Part shown: one piece after another, positions 43,988 to 52,808 of the stretch
How positions within the stretch are numbered: the first letter of the stretch is position 1
Layout of the letters: every line of letters begins with the position of its first letter
Assembly: GCF_000819885.1 (NCBI RefSeq)
Contig: NZ_CDBO01000011.1
Span: 250,958 to 314,957, forward strand
Source of the DNA: Aeromonas fluvialis
GTDB taxonomy: Bacteria; Pseudomonadota; Gammaproteobacteria; Enterobacterales; Aeromonadaceae
Direction: 5' to 3'
DNA: 64,000 bases
The notes under the pieces: model-generated
The model's input: the letters and a program-made list of their open reading frames with translations, nothing else
The model's database searches: none
What the model was told of the DNA's origin: nothing
Made by a program: the position numbers and the translations under genes

Positions 43988-45998
43988 ATGGTGCACCCGT
44001 TGGCTGTTGATCCCAGCGCTGGGCGAGCTGTCTGACACGCCATCGCAACTGGCGCCAGCAGCGCCTTTGTTGCCGTTCGCTGAGGGGGGCATAACGCCAG
44101 CGGCGATAGAGCCATGCCGCCTTTAACAGAGGGTGAGCAAGGTCGGGACGCAGCCGAGCCAGCCGCTCGCACCATGCCCCCATGCTCTCGGCGGGCTCTG
44201 GGGGGTAGCCGCTGCGTTTGCCTCGTTTGAGCAAGGGCTGCCAGATACGCCGCGCTGGTGGCAGACGGGCGGGCAACAGCAGGGGCAGACTCACCAGCAG
44301 GGCGACCAGCATCAGGCTCGCGAGGATCAACCAGGGTGTATGCCCGGCCAGTGCTGGCCAGCGCAGGCCGAGTTGCTGCCAGAGCTGACCGGCATCGTGT
44401 CCCAGTACCCAGCGGCTCCACTGGTAGTCGATGTTGTTGCTCCACCAGCGCAGCTGATTGAGCAGGGCCCAGTTGCGATAACGCTGCAACGCCAGTGGAT
44501 CAGCGGCGGTAAACTCGTCGCTCAGTGCCTCCCTCACCCCGCCCTCAATGCGCTCCGGCGCCACCGCCGCGGTGGGGTCGACTCGTCGCCATATCCCCCC
44601 TTCATCGAGATACTCCACCCAGGCGTGCGCATCGAATTGGTGTACCGCCAGATAGTTGCCCGTGGGATTCCACTCGCCGCCGAGATAACCGGTGACCAGC
44701 CGTGCCGGAATACCGGCGGCGCGCAGCACGAAGGCAGTCGCCATGGCGTAGTGGCCGCAAAAGCCCTGCCTGGTATCGAACAGGAATGTATCCACCCCGT
44801 CACGGCCAAGTCGTGGCGGGGTCAGGGTGTAGTAATAGGATTGGCTGCGAAACTGCGCGAGCAGGGCGGCGACCAGCGCCGCGCGATCCGGATAGCGCGC
44901 AGCCAGCCCTTGGCCGTGAGCCCGGGCTCTCGGATTGCCCTGGGCTGGCAGTTGCAGATTGCGCAGGAGTGCTTGCGGGTCTGCCTCCAGTCGCGGCTCA
45001 CCAGAACCGATGCGATAACGGATCGCCACCTCGCCGCTCCCCTGACGATAGAGGGTATCGAGGGGGGTGAGCAGCACCGGACCTGCCAGAATAGTCGGTT
45101 CACTGAGGGCAAAGGCCCAGCGGTGGCGCTGGGGCTCGGCAATTACCTCGTAGCTGCCGGCTGGCAATGGACTATCCAGCTGCGTGGTTGCCTGTGACGA
45201 TGACGCCAGCAGCGTGAGCCCGGTTTGTACCGGCACCGACTGTTGCCATGCCTTGATTTCGGGGCTTAGCAACCAGCGTTGGCCATCGAAAACCTCTTGC
45301 CGCATCACCGGAAAGTAGCGTTCATGGGTGGGGGGCGGCCCATCGGAAAAGGTAACGCGAAAGGCCAGTTCCGAGGCGTTGACCAGTTCGCTGATATCGC
45401 CGGGGGCCACCTCCTCCGAGAGGCCCGACAGGGCGCGGCTGGTAGTGGGCATCTGCCACAGGGGCGGGAGTCTTGGCAGCAGCAAGAAGAGGGTGATGAG
45501 CAAGGGAAGGGCCAGCAGCAGGGCGCCACCCGCGCTGCGCCAAGGCCGTTTCTGCTCGGGGGCGATGGCGGCCACCAGCGTGGTGACCGCCAGCCAAAGA
45601 GTCATCGCCATCCCCGCCGTCCAACCGATGCTTTGTCGCTGTACCAGCGCCAGCGCGATGAGGAAGAAGGCGAGCAGCAGCACCTGCTCGATATCCCGTT
45701 CGCGCCGCACCTCGATCATCTTCAGGCTATAGCCGAGCCAGAGCAGGTTGATCAGGGCAGGCAGGGTGCCCAATGTGCGCCACTGCAACCCCAGCAACAC
45801 CACAGCAGTGATGGCCAGCAGTGCCAACCAACGGGCAGGCAGGGGTGGCCAGCCGCGCCACAGCATCATGGCCCGGACGCCGAGGGTGATGACGCCCACC
45901 GCCACCACCCAGATCTGCAGTTGGGGCCAGAGCGCCGCGACCAGCAGCAGCTGTTGCAGGACGATGAGTGGCAGCAGGCGGCGGTTATCGAGCAGCAT
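43986..45998 (-). CDS. TgpA-type membrane transglutaminase-like protein (DUF3488)
   Basis: The 670-residue protein begins with several membrane segments (about 1-185). A periplasmic part follows with a transglutaminase core: Cys in RQGFCGHYAMATAFVLRAAG (near 413), His in NYLAVHQFDAHAWVEY (near 456) and Asp in WRRVDPTAAV (near 472). A late membrane helix (about 555-575) and a basic cytoplasmic tail follow. The start at 45998 overlaps the DUF58 gene by 14 bases; the longer frame reads through that gene and is rejected. It forms a unit with the MoxR and DUF58 genes. Its substrate is not known. Confidence 0.9.
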   Translation of the reverse strand: MLLDNRRLLPLIVLQQLLLVAALWPQLQIWVVAVGVITLGVRAMMLWRGWPPLPARWLALLAITAVVLLGLQWRTLGTLPALINLLWLGYSLKMIEVRRERDIEQVLLLAFFLIALALVQRQSIGWTAGMAMTLWLAVTTLVAAIAPEQKRPWRSAGGALLLALPLLITLFLLLPRLPPLWQMPTTSRALSGLSEEVAPGDISELVNASELAFRVTFSDGPPPTHERYFPVMRQEVFDGQRWLLSPEIKAWQQSVPVQTGLTLLASSSQATTQLDSPLPAGSYEVIAEPQRHRWAFALSEPTILAGPVLLTPLDTLYRQGSGEVAIRYRIGSGEPRLEADPQALLRNLQLPAQGNPRARAHGQGLAARYPDRAALVAALLAQFRSQSYYYTLTPPRLGRDGVDTFLFDTRQGFCGHYAMATAFVLRAAGIPARLVTGYLGGEWNPTGNYLAVHQFDAHAWVEYLDEGGIWRRVDPTAAVAPERIEGGVREALSDEFTAADPLALQRYRNWALLNQLRWWSNNIDYQWSRWVLGHDAGQLWQQLGLRWPALAGHTPWLILASLMLVALLVSLPLLLPARLPPARRIWQPLLKRGKRSGYPPEPAESMGAWCERLARLRPDLAHPLLKAAWLYRRWRYAPLSERQQRRCWRQLRWRVRQLAQRWDQQPTGAP

Positions 45999-46980
45999 CC
46001 GACCAGCTCTCCTGCGGCTTGTCATCGAATCGGGCCAGTGCCAACAGGCAGCGCTGTACATAGGCGGTGCCGCTATCGGGCCCCAGCATCTGGCCTGCCA
46101 GTGTGAGAGTGAAGGGGATGCCCCGCTTGCCGTAATCGGCGCACCACCAGGCCAGCACAGCCAGCCGCTGCTCCAGATCCCCACCCGCAACCCGCTGCAA
46201 CGTGAGGTGAGTATCATCCTGTTGTGGTTCATGGAACTGCTTGGTCAGCAGGCCGCGCCCTTGGGCAAGTTGCTTCCAGGCGACTCGGCTCAGTGGCTCA
46301 CCGGCTTGATGTGTCCGCAGGCTATCAAAGTCACCGAGGGTGGCCGGAGCAGGCTGGCCCTGATGCCCCTCGCTTTCGGTCGCATGTTCCCCTCTTAGCG
46401 CCCCGAACGCCGGTTTGGGGGCGAGCCAGCCCTCCAGTTGCAAGTCCAGCAGCGACCAGCAGCGAAACAGGCCGAGGGGGTAGCGGCTCTCGACCCGCAA
46501 TCGGCCAAGGGGCAGTGGCCCACGGTGCGAGCCCGATACCGGCAGGCTCAAGGTGCGGGGCACAGCGTCGGCCTGTGTCAGCCAGAGGGTGCCTTCGTTG
46601 AGGCTAAAGTGAAGTGCCAGCACCGGGCGCGGGCTCTGTACCAAGATAAGGATAGGAAGCTGGCTACCCGCTTCCCCCAGCACCAGCGGGCCCCCCAACA
46701 GCTCCAGCCCCAGCAGGTTGCGGTGGGTGAGCCACATGGCGGCCATAAACAGGCTGCCGAGACAGTAGGCCACCAGCAATACCAGATTGTTCTGGTAGTT
46801 GGTGCCGAGCAGATAGATGGCGAGCAGCATCAGCAGATAGAGCAGTCCCATGCGGGTGGGGAGGATAAACAGGCTGCCGGTACCCAGCGTGATCTGGCGG
46901 GCCGGGGGAATGCGGCGATCGAGCCAGCGCCGCTGCCAGCGGGCACGCCACTGCTGCCAACGGTTAAGCACTTTGCTCAT
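45985..46980 (-). CDS. DUF58 domain-containing membrane protein
   Basis: The 331-residue protein has two N-terminal membrane helices (about 35-80, LPTRMGLLYLLMLLAIYLLGT and NLVLLVAYCLGSLFMAAMW), a beta-rich middle, and the DUF58-type segment GDFDSLRTHQAGEPLSRVAWKQLAQGRGLLTKQF (about 215-250). DUF58 proteins regularly partner MoxR ATPases and TgpA proteins. The start overlaps the MoxR stop by one base, so the three are translationally coupled. Function unknown; a role in envelope protein assembly or maturation is inferred. Confidence 0.88.
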   Translation of the reverse strand: MSKVLNRWQQWRARWQRRWLDRRIPPARQITLGTGSLFILPTRMGLLYLLMLLAIYLLGTNYQNNLVLLVAYCLGSLFMAAMWLTHRNLLGLELLGGPLVLGEAGSQLPILILVQSPRPVLALHFSLNEGTLWLTQADAVPRTLSLPVSGSHRGPLPLGRLRVESRYPLGLFRCWSLLDLQLEGWLAPKPAFGALRGEHATESEGHQGQPAPATLGDFDSLRTHQAGEPLSRVAWKQLAQGRGLLTKQFHEPQQDDTHLTLQRVAGGDLEQRLAVLAWWCADYGKRGIPFTLTLAGQMLGPDSGTAYVQRCLLALARFDDKPQESWSDAAR

Positions 46981-47912
46981 CAGGGATTGTCCGGATCGAC
47001 CCTGGCCAGCAACCGCTGGCTCAGGGGACAGGCTTCGCCGTGTTGTACGCCAAAGCTGCCTCGCAGCCGGTGTTCGGCCACATAGGGGAAGACTGCCTGC
47101 ACATCCTCTACCGTGACAAAGCGCCGTCCCGCCACCAGCGCCCAGGCCCGGCTCACTGCCAGCAAGGTTTGGGCTGCCCGGGGGGAGAGGGGCTGTGGCA
47201 GGTCCCCATCAAAGCGGCTCTGGTGCACCAGTGCCAGCAGGTAGTCGAGGGTGGCATCGGAAACATGGATGGTATCTCCCTCTGCTTGCAGGGCGGCGAG
47301 CCCGGCGGCATCCAGCATGGCGGGCAACGGGCCTGTCGGCTGGTGGCCGCGCAACAGCTGGCGCTCCGCCTCTCGCGGCGGAAAGCCCAAAGAGAGTCGC
47401 ACGGCGAAGCGGTCGAGCTGGGACTCCGGCAGCGGATAGGTGCCCGCCTGATCCGCCGGGTTCTGGGTGGCGATGACGAAAAATGGATCGGGGAGGGGAT
47501 GCGTATTCCCCTCAATGCTCACCTTGCCCTCGGCCATTGCCTCCAGCAGGGCGCTCTGCACCTTGGGACTGGCGCGGTTGATCTCGTCTGCCAGCAACAC
47601 TTGGGTAAAAACGGGGCCGGGGTGAAAGCGAAACGCTTGTTGTTGCGGGTCAAAGATCTGCAGCCCCAGCAGATCGGCGGGGAGCAGATCGGCGGTGAAC
47701 TGCATCCGCCTGCATTCAAGCCCCAGCACCTGCGCCAGCGCATGGGCCAGGGTGGTCTTGCCCATGCCGGGCAGATCCTCGATCAGCAGATGGCCGCGCG
47801 CCAGCAGGGTCACCAGCGCGATGTTCAGTTGCAGCGGCTTGCCCAGAATGACTCGCTCCAGTGCCGCCAGCACCGCCGTGATGTGCTCTTGTGATCTCAC
47901 CTGCGCCTCCAT
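46980..47912 (-). CDS. MoxR family AAA+ ATPase
   Basis: The 310-residue cytoplasmic ATPase has a Walker A (GMGKTT, about 49-54), Walker B (VLLADEINRASPKVQSALLEAMAE, about 105), and sensor region (FFVIATQNPADQAGTYPLPESQLDRF). A C-terminal lid follows (PLSPRAAQTLLAVSRAWALVAGRRFVTVEDVQAVF). MoxR proteins act as chaperone-like remodellers for von Willebrand or DUF58 partners. It is the first gene of the trio; GAGAGAA precedes the ATG. Confidence 0.93.
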   Translation of the reverse strand: MEAQVRSQEHITAVLAALERVILGKPLQLNIALVTLLARGHLLIEDLPGMGKTTLAHALAQVLGLECRRMQFTADLLPADLLGLQIFDPQQQAFRFHPGPVFTQVLLADEINRASPKVQSALLEAMAEGKVSIEGNTHPLPDPFFVIATQNPADQAGTYPLPESQLDRFAVRLSLGFPPREAERQLLRGHQPTGPLPAMLDAAGLAALQAEGDTIHVSDATLDYLLALVHQSRFDGDLPQPLSPRAAQTLLAVSRAWALVAGRRFVTVEDVQAVFPYVAEHRLRGSFGVQHGEACPLSQRLLARVDPDNP

Positions 47913-48102
47913 TTCTCTCTTCGGCCCCTACAGCTTATACGCCAGCGAGCGGAGTAAGGGCTCATCTAGCGGTTATCAGCACCGCTTAAGTTAAGTGCCT
48001 AGCACGGGTTCACGGGTTAAAATTGTGTGCCATTCAACTCTCTTCATGCACAGGCGGCCTTCGATGTGGCGGGGTTAAATGGTGCCAGTGTGGGGTGGCT
48101 GT

Positions 48103-48312
48103 CCGCAGATCAGTGGAGTGAACCAGTCCCACAGGATGACGGTTCCTCTGCAGACCCTGCCGATCTAAACCGGCGTGTTTGGCAAGAGCGGGATGGCGAC
48201 TCTGCTGATTGCGGTGGTGATGGGGTTGATGGTGCCCTGGCTTAACCGGATGATGAATGCGGGCCAGACAGAGGCCGAAGGGCTGGTGGCGGGACAAGCA
48301 CAGGTGTACTGA
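48103..48312 (+). pseudogene. Remnant of a POT-family di-/tripeptide permease (DtpA-like) C-terminus
   Basis: Reading codons from 48142 gives VPLQTLPI, stop (TAA at 48166), then TGVFGKSGMATLLIAVVMGLMVPWLNRMMNAGQ and a final TGA at 48310. This fits the last membrane helix of DtpA-type permeases (PL-x-x-LP-[VI]-Y-T-x-VFGKIG...LMVPWLNRM), where the stop replaces the tyrosine codon. A residual SEPVPQDD in another frame just upstream indicates a frameshift as well. Only ~60 codons of an expected ~500 remain. The match is from memory of the family. Confidence 0.6.
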
Positions 48313-48326
48313 GGTGATAGTGCGAG

Positions 48327-48360
48327 ACAAGGCAAGGGCTGCGACCCTTGCCTTGTTGTT
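48327..48360. terminator. Hairpin between the permease remnant and ruvX
   Basis: ACAAGGCAAGGG CTGCGA CCCTTGCCTTGT is a perfect 12-pair stem followed on the plus strand by TGTT. It can end ruvX from the other side and may have been the terminator of the lost permease. Confidence 0.75.
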
Positions 48361-48366
48361 GATGGC

Positions 48367-48789
48367 TTAGTTGTACTGCTCTTCCATCCAGGCTTCGACG
48401 ATCAGTTGTGCCGATACCCCGTCCACACTCCCTTTCTCCAGAGCGCGATAACCGCCTCGCTCAAACAGCCGGGCGCGGGCATCCGTGGTGGTGAGTCGCT
48501 CATCTTTGAATTCCACCTGCTTGCCAAAACGGCCGTGCAGCCGGTTGCCGAACTTGCGGGCTCGCACCGTGATCTCCTGATCGGTGCCATCCATGTTCAG
48601 CGGCAATCCGACCACCAGCAGGTCCGGTTGCCACTCCTTCAGCAGCTTCTCAATCTCGTCCCAGTTGGGGATGCCGTCGTTGGCCTTGAGGGCGCGCAGA
48701 GGCTGGGCTGTGCCAGTCAGCTCCTGACCGATGGCGACGCCAATGCTCTTGGTGCCATAGTCAAAGCCCATGATGCTGCGTGATGACAT
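48367..48789 (-). CDS. ruvX: RuvX/YqgF, pre-16S rRNA processing nuclease (Holliday junction resolvase-like)
   Basis: The 140-residue RNase H-fold protein (138 in E. coli) has [17 protein letters not shown] at the N-terminus (first catalytic Asp), [14 protein letters not shown] near 60, and [13 protein letters not shown] near 95. In E. coli YqgF is essential and linked to 16S rRNA 5'-end maturation. It is downstream of yqgE on the same strand with 43 bases between, the usual pair. Confidence 0.95.
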   Translation of the reverse strand: MSSRSIMGFDYGTKSIGVAIGQELTGTAQPLRALKANDGIPNWDEIEKLLKEWQPDLLVVGLPLNMDGTDQEITVRARKFGNRLHGRFGKQVEFKDERLTTTDARARLFERGGYRALEKGSVDGVSAQLIVEAWMEEQYN

Positions 48790-48832
48790 AACTGATAAAT
48801 CCTCGAAATAGAGAGCGGAGCGGGCCAGCCGA

Positions 48833-49387
48833 TCAGCTGTGGCCGATGTCGCTGGAGAGGTGAACCGGGTTCACCCCTATGCTGGCGGCGGCTTGCTGCC
48901 AACGTTTGTGAATGGGGGTCTTGAACACCAGAGCCGGATTAGGGGGGATCACCAGCCAGGCGCCGTCCACCAGCTCCTGCTCCAGCTGCCCGGCGCTCCA
49001 GCCGGCATAACCAAGGGCCACCAGCCAATGGGCAGGAGCCTCGCTCGTACCCAGGGTTTCCAATATGTCCTTGGAGGTGGTCACCATCATCTCATCCCCC
49101 ACCTGCAGGGTGGAGTTGAAACCGGGGCGGAAGCTGTGCAGCACAAAGCCGCGATCGGCGTGCACCGGCCCCCCTTGCAGCACCGGCTGCTTGAGCTCCG
49201 GGTTGTTGGGCGGGTTGAGTTTGAGCTGGGTCAGCATGGTTTCCAGCGACATCTCGACCGGAATGTTGACGACCAACCCCATGGCGCCCTCTTCGTTGTG
49301 CTCGCACAGATAGACCAGCGAGCGCTCGAAATAGGGATCCGTCAGGCTTGGCATGGCAAGCAGGAAGTGATTTTGCAGTGTTTGCAT
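48833..49387 (-). CDS. yqgE: YqgE/AlgH family protein (UPF0301)
   Basis: The 184-residue protein (187 in E. coli) shows the family start [41 protein letters not shown], then [16 protein letters not shown] and [15 protein letters not shown]. The biochemical role is unclear; it is related to AlgH of Pseudomonas. Start at 49387 is chosen because homologues begin here; the frame extends 11 codons further without support. Confidence 0.95.
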   Translation of the reverse strand: MQTLQNHFLLAMPSLTDPYFERSLVYLCEHNEEGAMGLVVNIPVEMSLETMLTQLKLNPPNNPELKQPVLQGGPVHADRGFVLHSFRPGFNSTLQVGDEMMVTTSKDILETLGTSEAPAHWLVALGYAGWSAGQLEQELVDGAWLVIPPNPALVFKTPIHKRWQQAAASIGVNPVHLSSDIGHS

Positions 49388-49494
49388 AGAGGCCAAATAG
49401 TGCAAAGGTATTTGAAGCAATTATGGCAGCTCGCCTCGTTGGGCAAAACCGCTTTTTGGGACGGGCGAGATCCCGCCCCTATCCGGATTGTCTT

Positions 49495-49535
49495 GAAACA
49501 GAGAGGGTGGCACTGGGCCACCCTCTCTGTTTCCG
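49495..49535 (-). terminator. Terminator of gshB
   Basis: AAACAGAGAGGGTGG and CCACCCTCTCTGTTT form a 15-pair stem with an 8-base loop; it is palindromic enough to act on both strands. Confidence 0.85.
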
Positions 49536-49587
49536 GGCTTGTCAGGGGCGAGTTACCCCTGAACAGGCCGGTTAGCCTGCTTGGCGA

Positions 49588-50538
49588 TCACTGAGCCAGT
49601 CGGCGCTCGATGGCATCCATCAGCATGCCGGTGATGTGCACATCGAAAGCCGCTTCAATCTCGCGAATGCAGGTCGGGCTGGTGACGTTAATCTCGGTCA
49701 GCCGATCGCCGATGATATCGAGGCCAACGAAGATAAGGCCCTTCTCTTTCAACGTCGGGCCCACTGCACGGGCGATGGCCCAGTCAGCATCGCTCAAGGG
49801 GCGCGCTTCACCACGGCCACCGGCCGCCAGATTGCCACGGGTCTCGCCCTGCGCCGGAATACGGGCGAGGCAGTAGGGAACCGGCTCACCGTCCACCACC
49901 AGCACCCGCTTGTCGCCATCCTTGATGGCGGGCAGATAGGTCTGCGCCATGCAGTACTGGCTGCCGTGGGCGGTCAGGGTCTCGATAATCACGCCGACGT
50001 TGGCGTCATCTTCCTTCATGCGGAAGATCGAGGCGCCGCCCATGCCGTCCAGCGGCTTCAGAATGACGTCCTTATGCTTCGCGTGGAAGGCGCGCAGCTT
50101 GTCAGCGCGGCGAGTCACCAGCGTGGTCGGTGTGTGCTCGGCAAACCAGGCGGTGTAGAGCTTCTCGTTGGCGTCGCGCAGGCTCTGCGGTTTGTTGACG
50201 ATGAGGCAACCCTCATCCTCGGCCCGCTCCAGCATGTAGGTGGCATAGATAAATTCGGTGTCGAACGGCGGATCCTTGCGCATCAGGATCACATCGAGGT
50301 TGGAGAGGGGCTGATCCACCACCTCGCCCAGGGTGTACCAGTCGGCATAGTCATATTTGACGGTGAGCGGGCGCATGGTGCCAAAGGCGCGACCAGCTTC
50401 CATGTAGAGATCCTTCATCTCCAGATAGAAGAGCTCATAGCCGCGCTTTTGCGCCTCTTCGAGCATGGCAAAGCTGGAATCTTTCTTGATGTTGATGGCC
50501 GAGATGGGGTCCATCACGATGCCGAGTTTAATGGTCAT
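49588..50538 (-). CDS. gshB: Glutathione synthetase
   Basis: The 316-residue ATP-grasp enzyme (316 in E. coli) adds glycine to gamma-glutamylcysteine. MTIKLGIVMDPISAINIKKDSSFAMLEEAQ, DVILMRKDPPFDTEFIYATYMLE, ILKPLDGMGGASIF and the C-terminal FVGLDIIGDRLTEINVTSPTCIREIE are all family blocks. It is followed on the same strand by yqgE and preceded by rsmE, as in E. coli. Confidence 0.98.
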   Translation of the reverse strand: MTIKLGIVMDPISAINIKKDSSFAMLEEAQKRGYELFYLEMKDLYMEAGRAFGTMRPLTVKYDYADWYTLGEVVDQPLSNLDVILMRKDPPFDTEFIYATYMLERAEDEGCLIVNKPQSLRDANEKLYTAWFAEHTPTTLVTRRADKLRAFHAKHKDVILKPLDGMGGASIFRMKEDDANVGVIIETLTAHGSQYCMAQTYLPAIKDGDKRVLVVDGEPVPYCLARIPAQGETRGNLAAGGRGEARPLSDADWAIARAVGPTLKEKGLIFVGLDIIGDRLTEINVTSPTCIREIEAAFDVHITGMLMDAIERRLAQ

Positions 50539-50589
50539 CCGAATATCCTTCTGGTGGCTCGATTGCGAGTGCGATTCTTAAAACCTGCT

Positions 50590-51321
50590 TCAGGCCAGAT
50601 CGCCAAAGCGGCACTGCAGCGCAGTTATCGCAGTCAGGGCGGCGGTTTCGGTGCGCAGCACCCGCGGCCCCAGCAGCATCTCTTTGAAATCTTCCTGCAC
50701 GGTACGGGCGATCTCGTCGCTCGACAATCCCCCTTCCGGGCCAATCAGCAGGCGCACGCCATGCTCGGGAACGGGCAGGGTGTTGATGCTGTAGGGCGCG
50801 CGCGGGTGCAGGTTGAGCTTTAGCTCCCGGGTCTCCTCCGCCAGCCAGGCATCCAGCTCCATCGGCATGCGAACGACGGGCACCACGTTGCGGCCGCACT
50901 GTTCGCAGGCGCTGATCACCACTTTTTGCCACTGCTCGCGTTTTTTCTCCAGCCGATCGGCCGGCAGCTTGACGCCGCAGCGCTCGGAGAAGAGCGGGGT
51001 GATGCAGGTGACGCCCAGCTCCACCGATTTCTGGATGGTGAAGTCCATCTTGTCGCCACGGCTGATCACCTGACCGAGGTGGATGGCAAGGGGGGATTCC
51101 ACCGATTGGGCGTCGCAGCTGTCGATGGTCACTTCCACCGACTTTTTGCCAACGCTGGCGATGGTGGCGGGATATTGATTGCCATCGCCGTTGAACAGCT
51201 CAAGCTGCTGGCCCGGCTGCATGCGCAGTACCCGGCCAATATGGTTGGCGCCGTCTTCCGACAGGGCGATGGTCTGGCCAACTTGCAGGGTGGCCGGTTC
51301 ATAGATACGTGGAATGCGCAT
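50590..51321 (-). CDS. rsmE: 16S rRNA (uracil(1498)-N(3))-methyltransferase
   Basis: The 243-residue SPOUT methyltransferase (243 in E. coli) methylates U1498 of 16S rRNA using [12 protein letters not shown] at the start, the N-terminal PUA-like part ([21 protein letters not shown]), the basic [18 protein letters not shown] and the knot [14 protein letters not shown] are characteristic. It lies 51 bases upstream of gshB. Confidence 0.98.
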   Translation of the reverse strand: MRIPRIYEPATLQVGQTIALSEDGANHIGRVLRMQPGQQLELFNGDGNQYPATIASVGKKSVEVTIDSCDAQSVESPLAIHLGQVISRGDKMDFTIQKSVELGVTCITPLFSERCGVKLPADRLEKKREQWQKVVISACEQCGRNVVPVVRMPMELDAWLAEETRELKLNLHPRAPYSINTLPVPEHGVRLLIGPEGGLSSDEIARTVQEDFKEMLLGPRVLRTETAALTAITALQCRFGDLA

Positions 51322-51414
51322 GGCTGCTTGTCAGTCTCTTGCTTGGAAACCCTTCATATCCTGTTGCGAGGCGGCGAGCTAGGCTCACGCAGCAGTGGGG
51401 AAGGGTTTCATGAT

Positions 51415-51440
51415 AAGAGGGGGCGCTCCCCCTCCCTGGT
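51415..51440 (-). terminator. Terminator of endA
   Basis: On the minus strand GAGGGGG AGCG CCCCCTC is followed by TTATCAT; the stem is strong but the T-run short. Confidence 0.6.
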
Positions 51441-51449
51441 CAAATGGGG

Positions 51450-52139
51450 TTATTGGCACTGCTTTTCAATAAAGGGATTGGTATTGCCCTGCAGTGTGCC
51501 GATGCGGCGGTTACGCTCGCACTCCCAGCCTTCTGCCGGATACTGCCTGTCCCAGGCTTCAAACAGTTTACGCTGTTGCGCCGCGAGGCGCAGCCCATAC
51601 TGCTGGCTCATATAGAGGTAGGCGCGGGCGATCTGACCCCGTACCTGCCCCTTGGGCGGTTGCACCCGACGATCCTTGAAATCCACTAGCATCTGGCACT
51701 GGCCGTACTGATCCGGCTTGCCGTTCCAGTCGGAGAAGCGATAGTTGGCCCGATCACCGTTCACCTCGCCGATGGCGGGGACGAGGTTGTGCATGTCCCC
51801 CTCCATCTTGTTGAACTCATCGCTCTTGCCGCAGTTTTTGCGGCCACCATCCTGCCAGCACTGCAGTTGATGGCCAAATTCCCAGGCGGGTACCACGTGT
51901 TCCCACTCGATGCGGGCGGCGCGCTTGGGTTGCTTGCGCGGCTCGTAACCGCAGCTGGCCAGATCCGGGCTCATTTTTTTGCCCTGATAGCGAATGTCGC
52001 AGCCGCAGTAGAAGGTGGTGACTGTGGGCTGGGTTTGATAGAGCTTGACCAGATCCTGCTTGGCGGTGCGAAAAGTCTGGGCATGAAGGGGCAGGCTGAC
52101 CAACAGAGTCAGGGCGACAGAGAGCAGGGGACGAAACAT
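51450..52139 (-). CDS. endA: Endonuclease I (periplasmic/secreted DNase)
   Basis: The 229-residue precursor has a signal peptide ([20 protein letters not shown]). The mature part carries the family active-site segment [19 protein letters not shown] (about 74-92) and [24 protein letters not shown]. Eight cysteines are in positions typical for secreted, disulphide-bonded Dns/EndA. It cuts DNA in the periplasm or medium. Start at 52139 with AAGGAT upstream is preferred over a five-codon longer form. Confidence 0.95.
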   Translation of the reverse strand: MFRPLLSVALTLLVSLPLHAQTFRTAKQDLVKLYQTQPTVTTFYCGCDIRYQGKKMSPDLASCGYEPRKQPKRAARIEWEHVVPAWEFGHQLQCWQDGGRKNCGKSDEFNKMEGDMHNLVPAIGEVNGDRANYRFSDWNGKPDQYGQCQMLVDFKDRRVQPPKGQVRGQIARAYLYMSQQYGLRLAAQQRKLFEAWDRQYPAEGWECERNRRIGTLQGNTNPFIEKQCQ

Positions 52140-52215
52140 GAAGATCCTTGGCAATGAAACGGTTGGACGAAAAGAGAAGGCACCCTACCACAGGGGCACG
52201 ACACACGCTGGCTTA

Positions 52216-52740
52216 CTATTCGGGCTGCGGACGCTCCCGCTCCAGCGGCTGCTTGCAGCGGCGACAGTGATAGCGGGCCTCGCCGCGCATCACCTTGTTG
52301 TGGCGACGGATCGACAGCTGATGCTGCTGGCAGTGACAGCGATAGGGCACGGTGCGCTGGGCCAGTACCGCCAGATCGAAGCTGTGGGTGGTTCTGGGCT
52401 CAAGGCCGAACACCTCCCGCATCACCGACTGCCACTGCCTGCCGTGGGGCAAGACCCGGTTTTTGCCACGCCCGTCACCCCACAGGGCGTAAACCAGCAG
52501 ATGGGCCACCTCGTGGGGCACCACCTCATCCAGAAACGCCTGCTGGTTGGCCTGATAGAGGGCCGGGTTGAAACGCAGTTCCCAGGTTTGCAGCCGCGCC
52601 GATCCCGCCGCCCGGCCCCGCATATTGCAGTAGATCCGCGGGCGGGGGAAGGTGCGGCCAAGGCGTGCCTCGGCCTGTACAAAACAGGCTTCTACGCGTA
52701 GTTGCAGCAGGGCGACAAGCTGGGCAGGGGGGGCAGACAT
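52216..52740 (-). CDS. sprT: SprT family zinc-dependent metallopeptidase
   Basis: The 174-residue protein has the HEVAHLLVYALWGDGRGKNRVLPHGRQWQSVMREVFG zinc-metallopeptidase core (HExxH with a distal His), near residues 73-110. A C-terminal zinc ribbon follows (CHCQQHQ...YHCRRCKQ). It resembles E. coli SprT (165 residues) and the DNA-protein crosslink protease SPRTN. Its substrate in bacteria is unknown. The start is uncertain between ATG codons at 52746 and 52740. It lies between metK and endA, as in E. coli. Confidence 0.93.
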   Translation of the reverse strand: MSAPPAQLVALLQLRVEACFVQAEARLGRTFPRPRIYCNMRGRAAGSARLQTWELRFNPALYQANQQAFLDEVVPHEVAHLLVYALWGDGRGKNRVLPHGRQWQSVMREVFGLEPRTTHSFDLAVLAQRTVPYRCHCQQHQLSIRRHNKVMRGEARYHCRRCKQPLERERPQPE

Positions 52741-52769
52741 CAACATCTCGTCAGGTAGCGGATAAGCGA

Positions 52770-52795
52770 AAGGGGAGCCAGGCTCCCCTTTTATC
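52770..52795. terminator. Terminator-like hairpin after metK
   Basis: AAGGGGAG CCAGG CTCCCCTT followed on the plus strand by TTAT; on the minus strand (metK direction) the T-run is only CTTTCGC. Confidence 0.6.
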
Positions 52796-52808
52796 ACAAC
52801 AGCGAGCC

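Noticed and set aside
45999..46232. N-terminal extension of the transglutaminase frame
   Set aside because: It reads out of phase through the DUF58 gene; the true start at 45998 begins a membrane helix right away.
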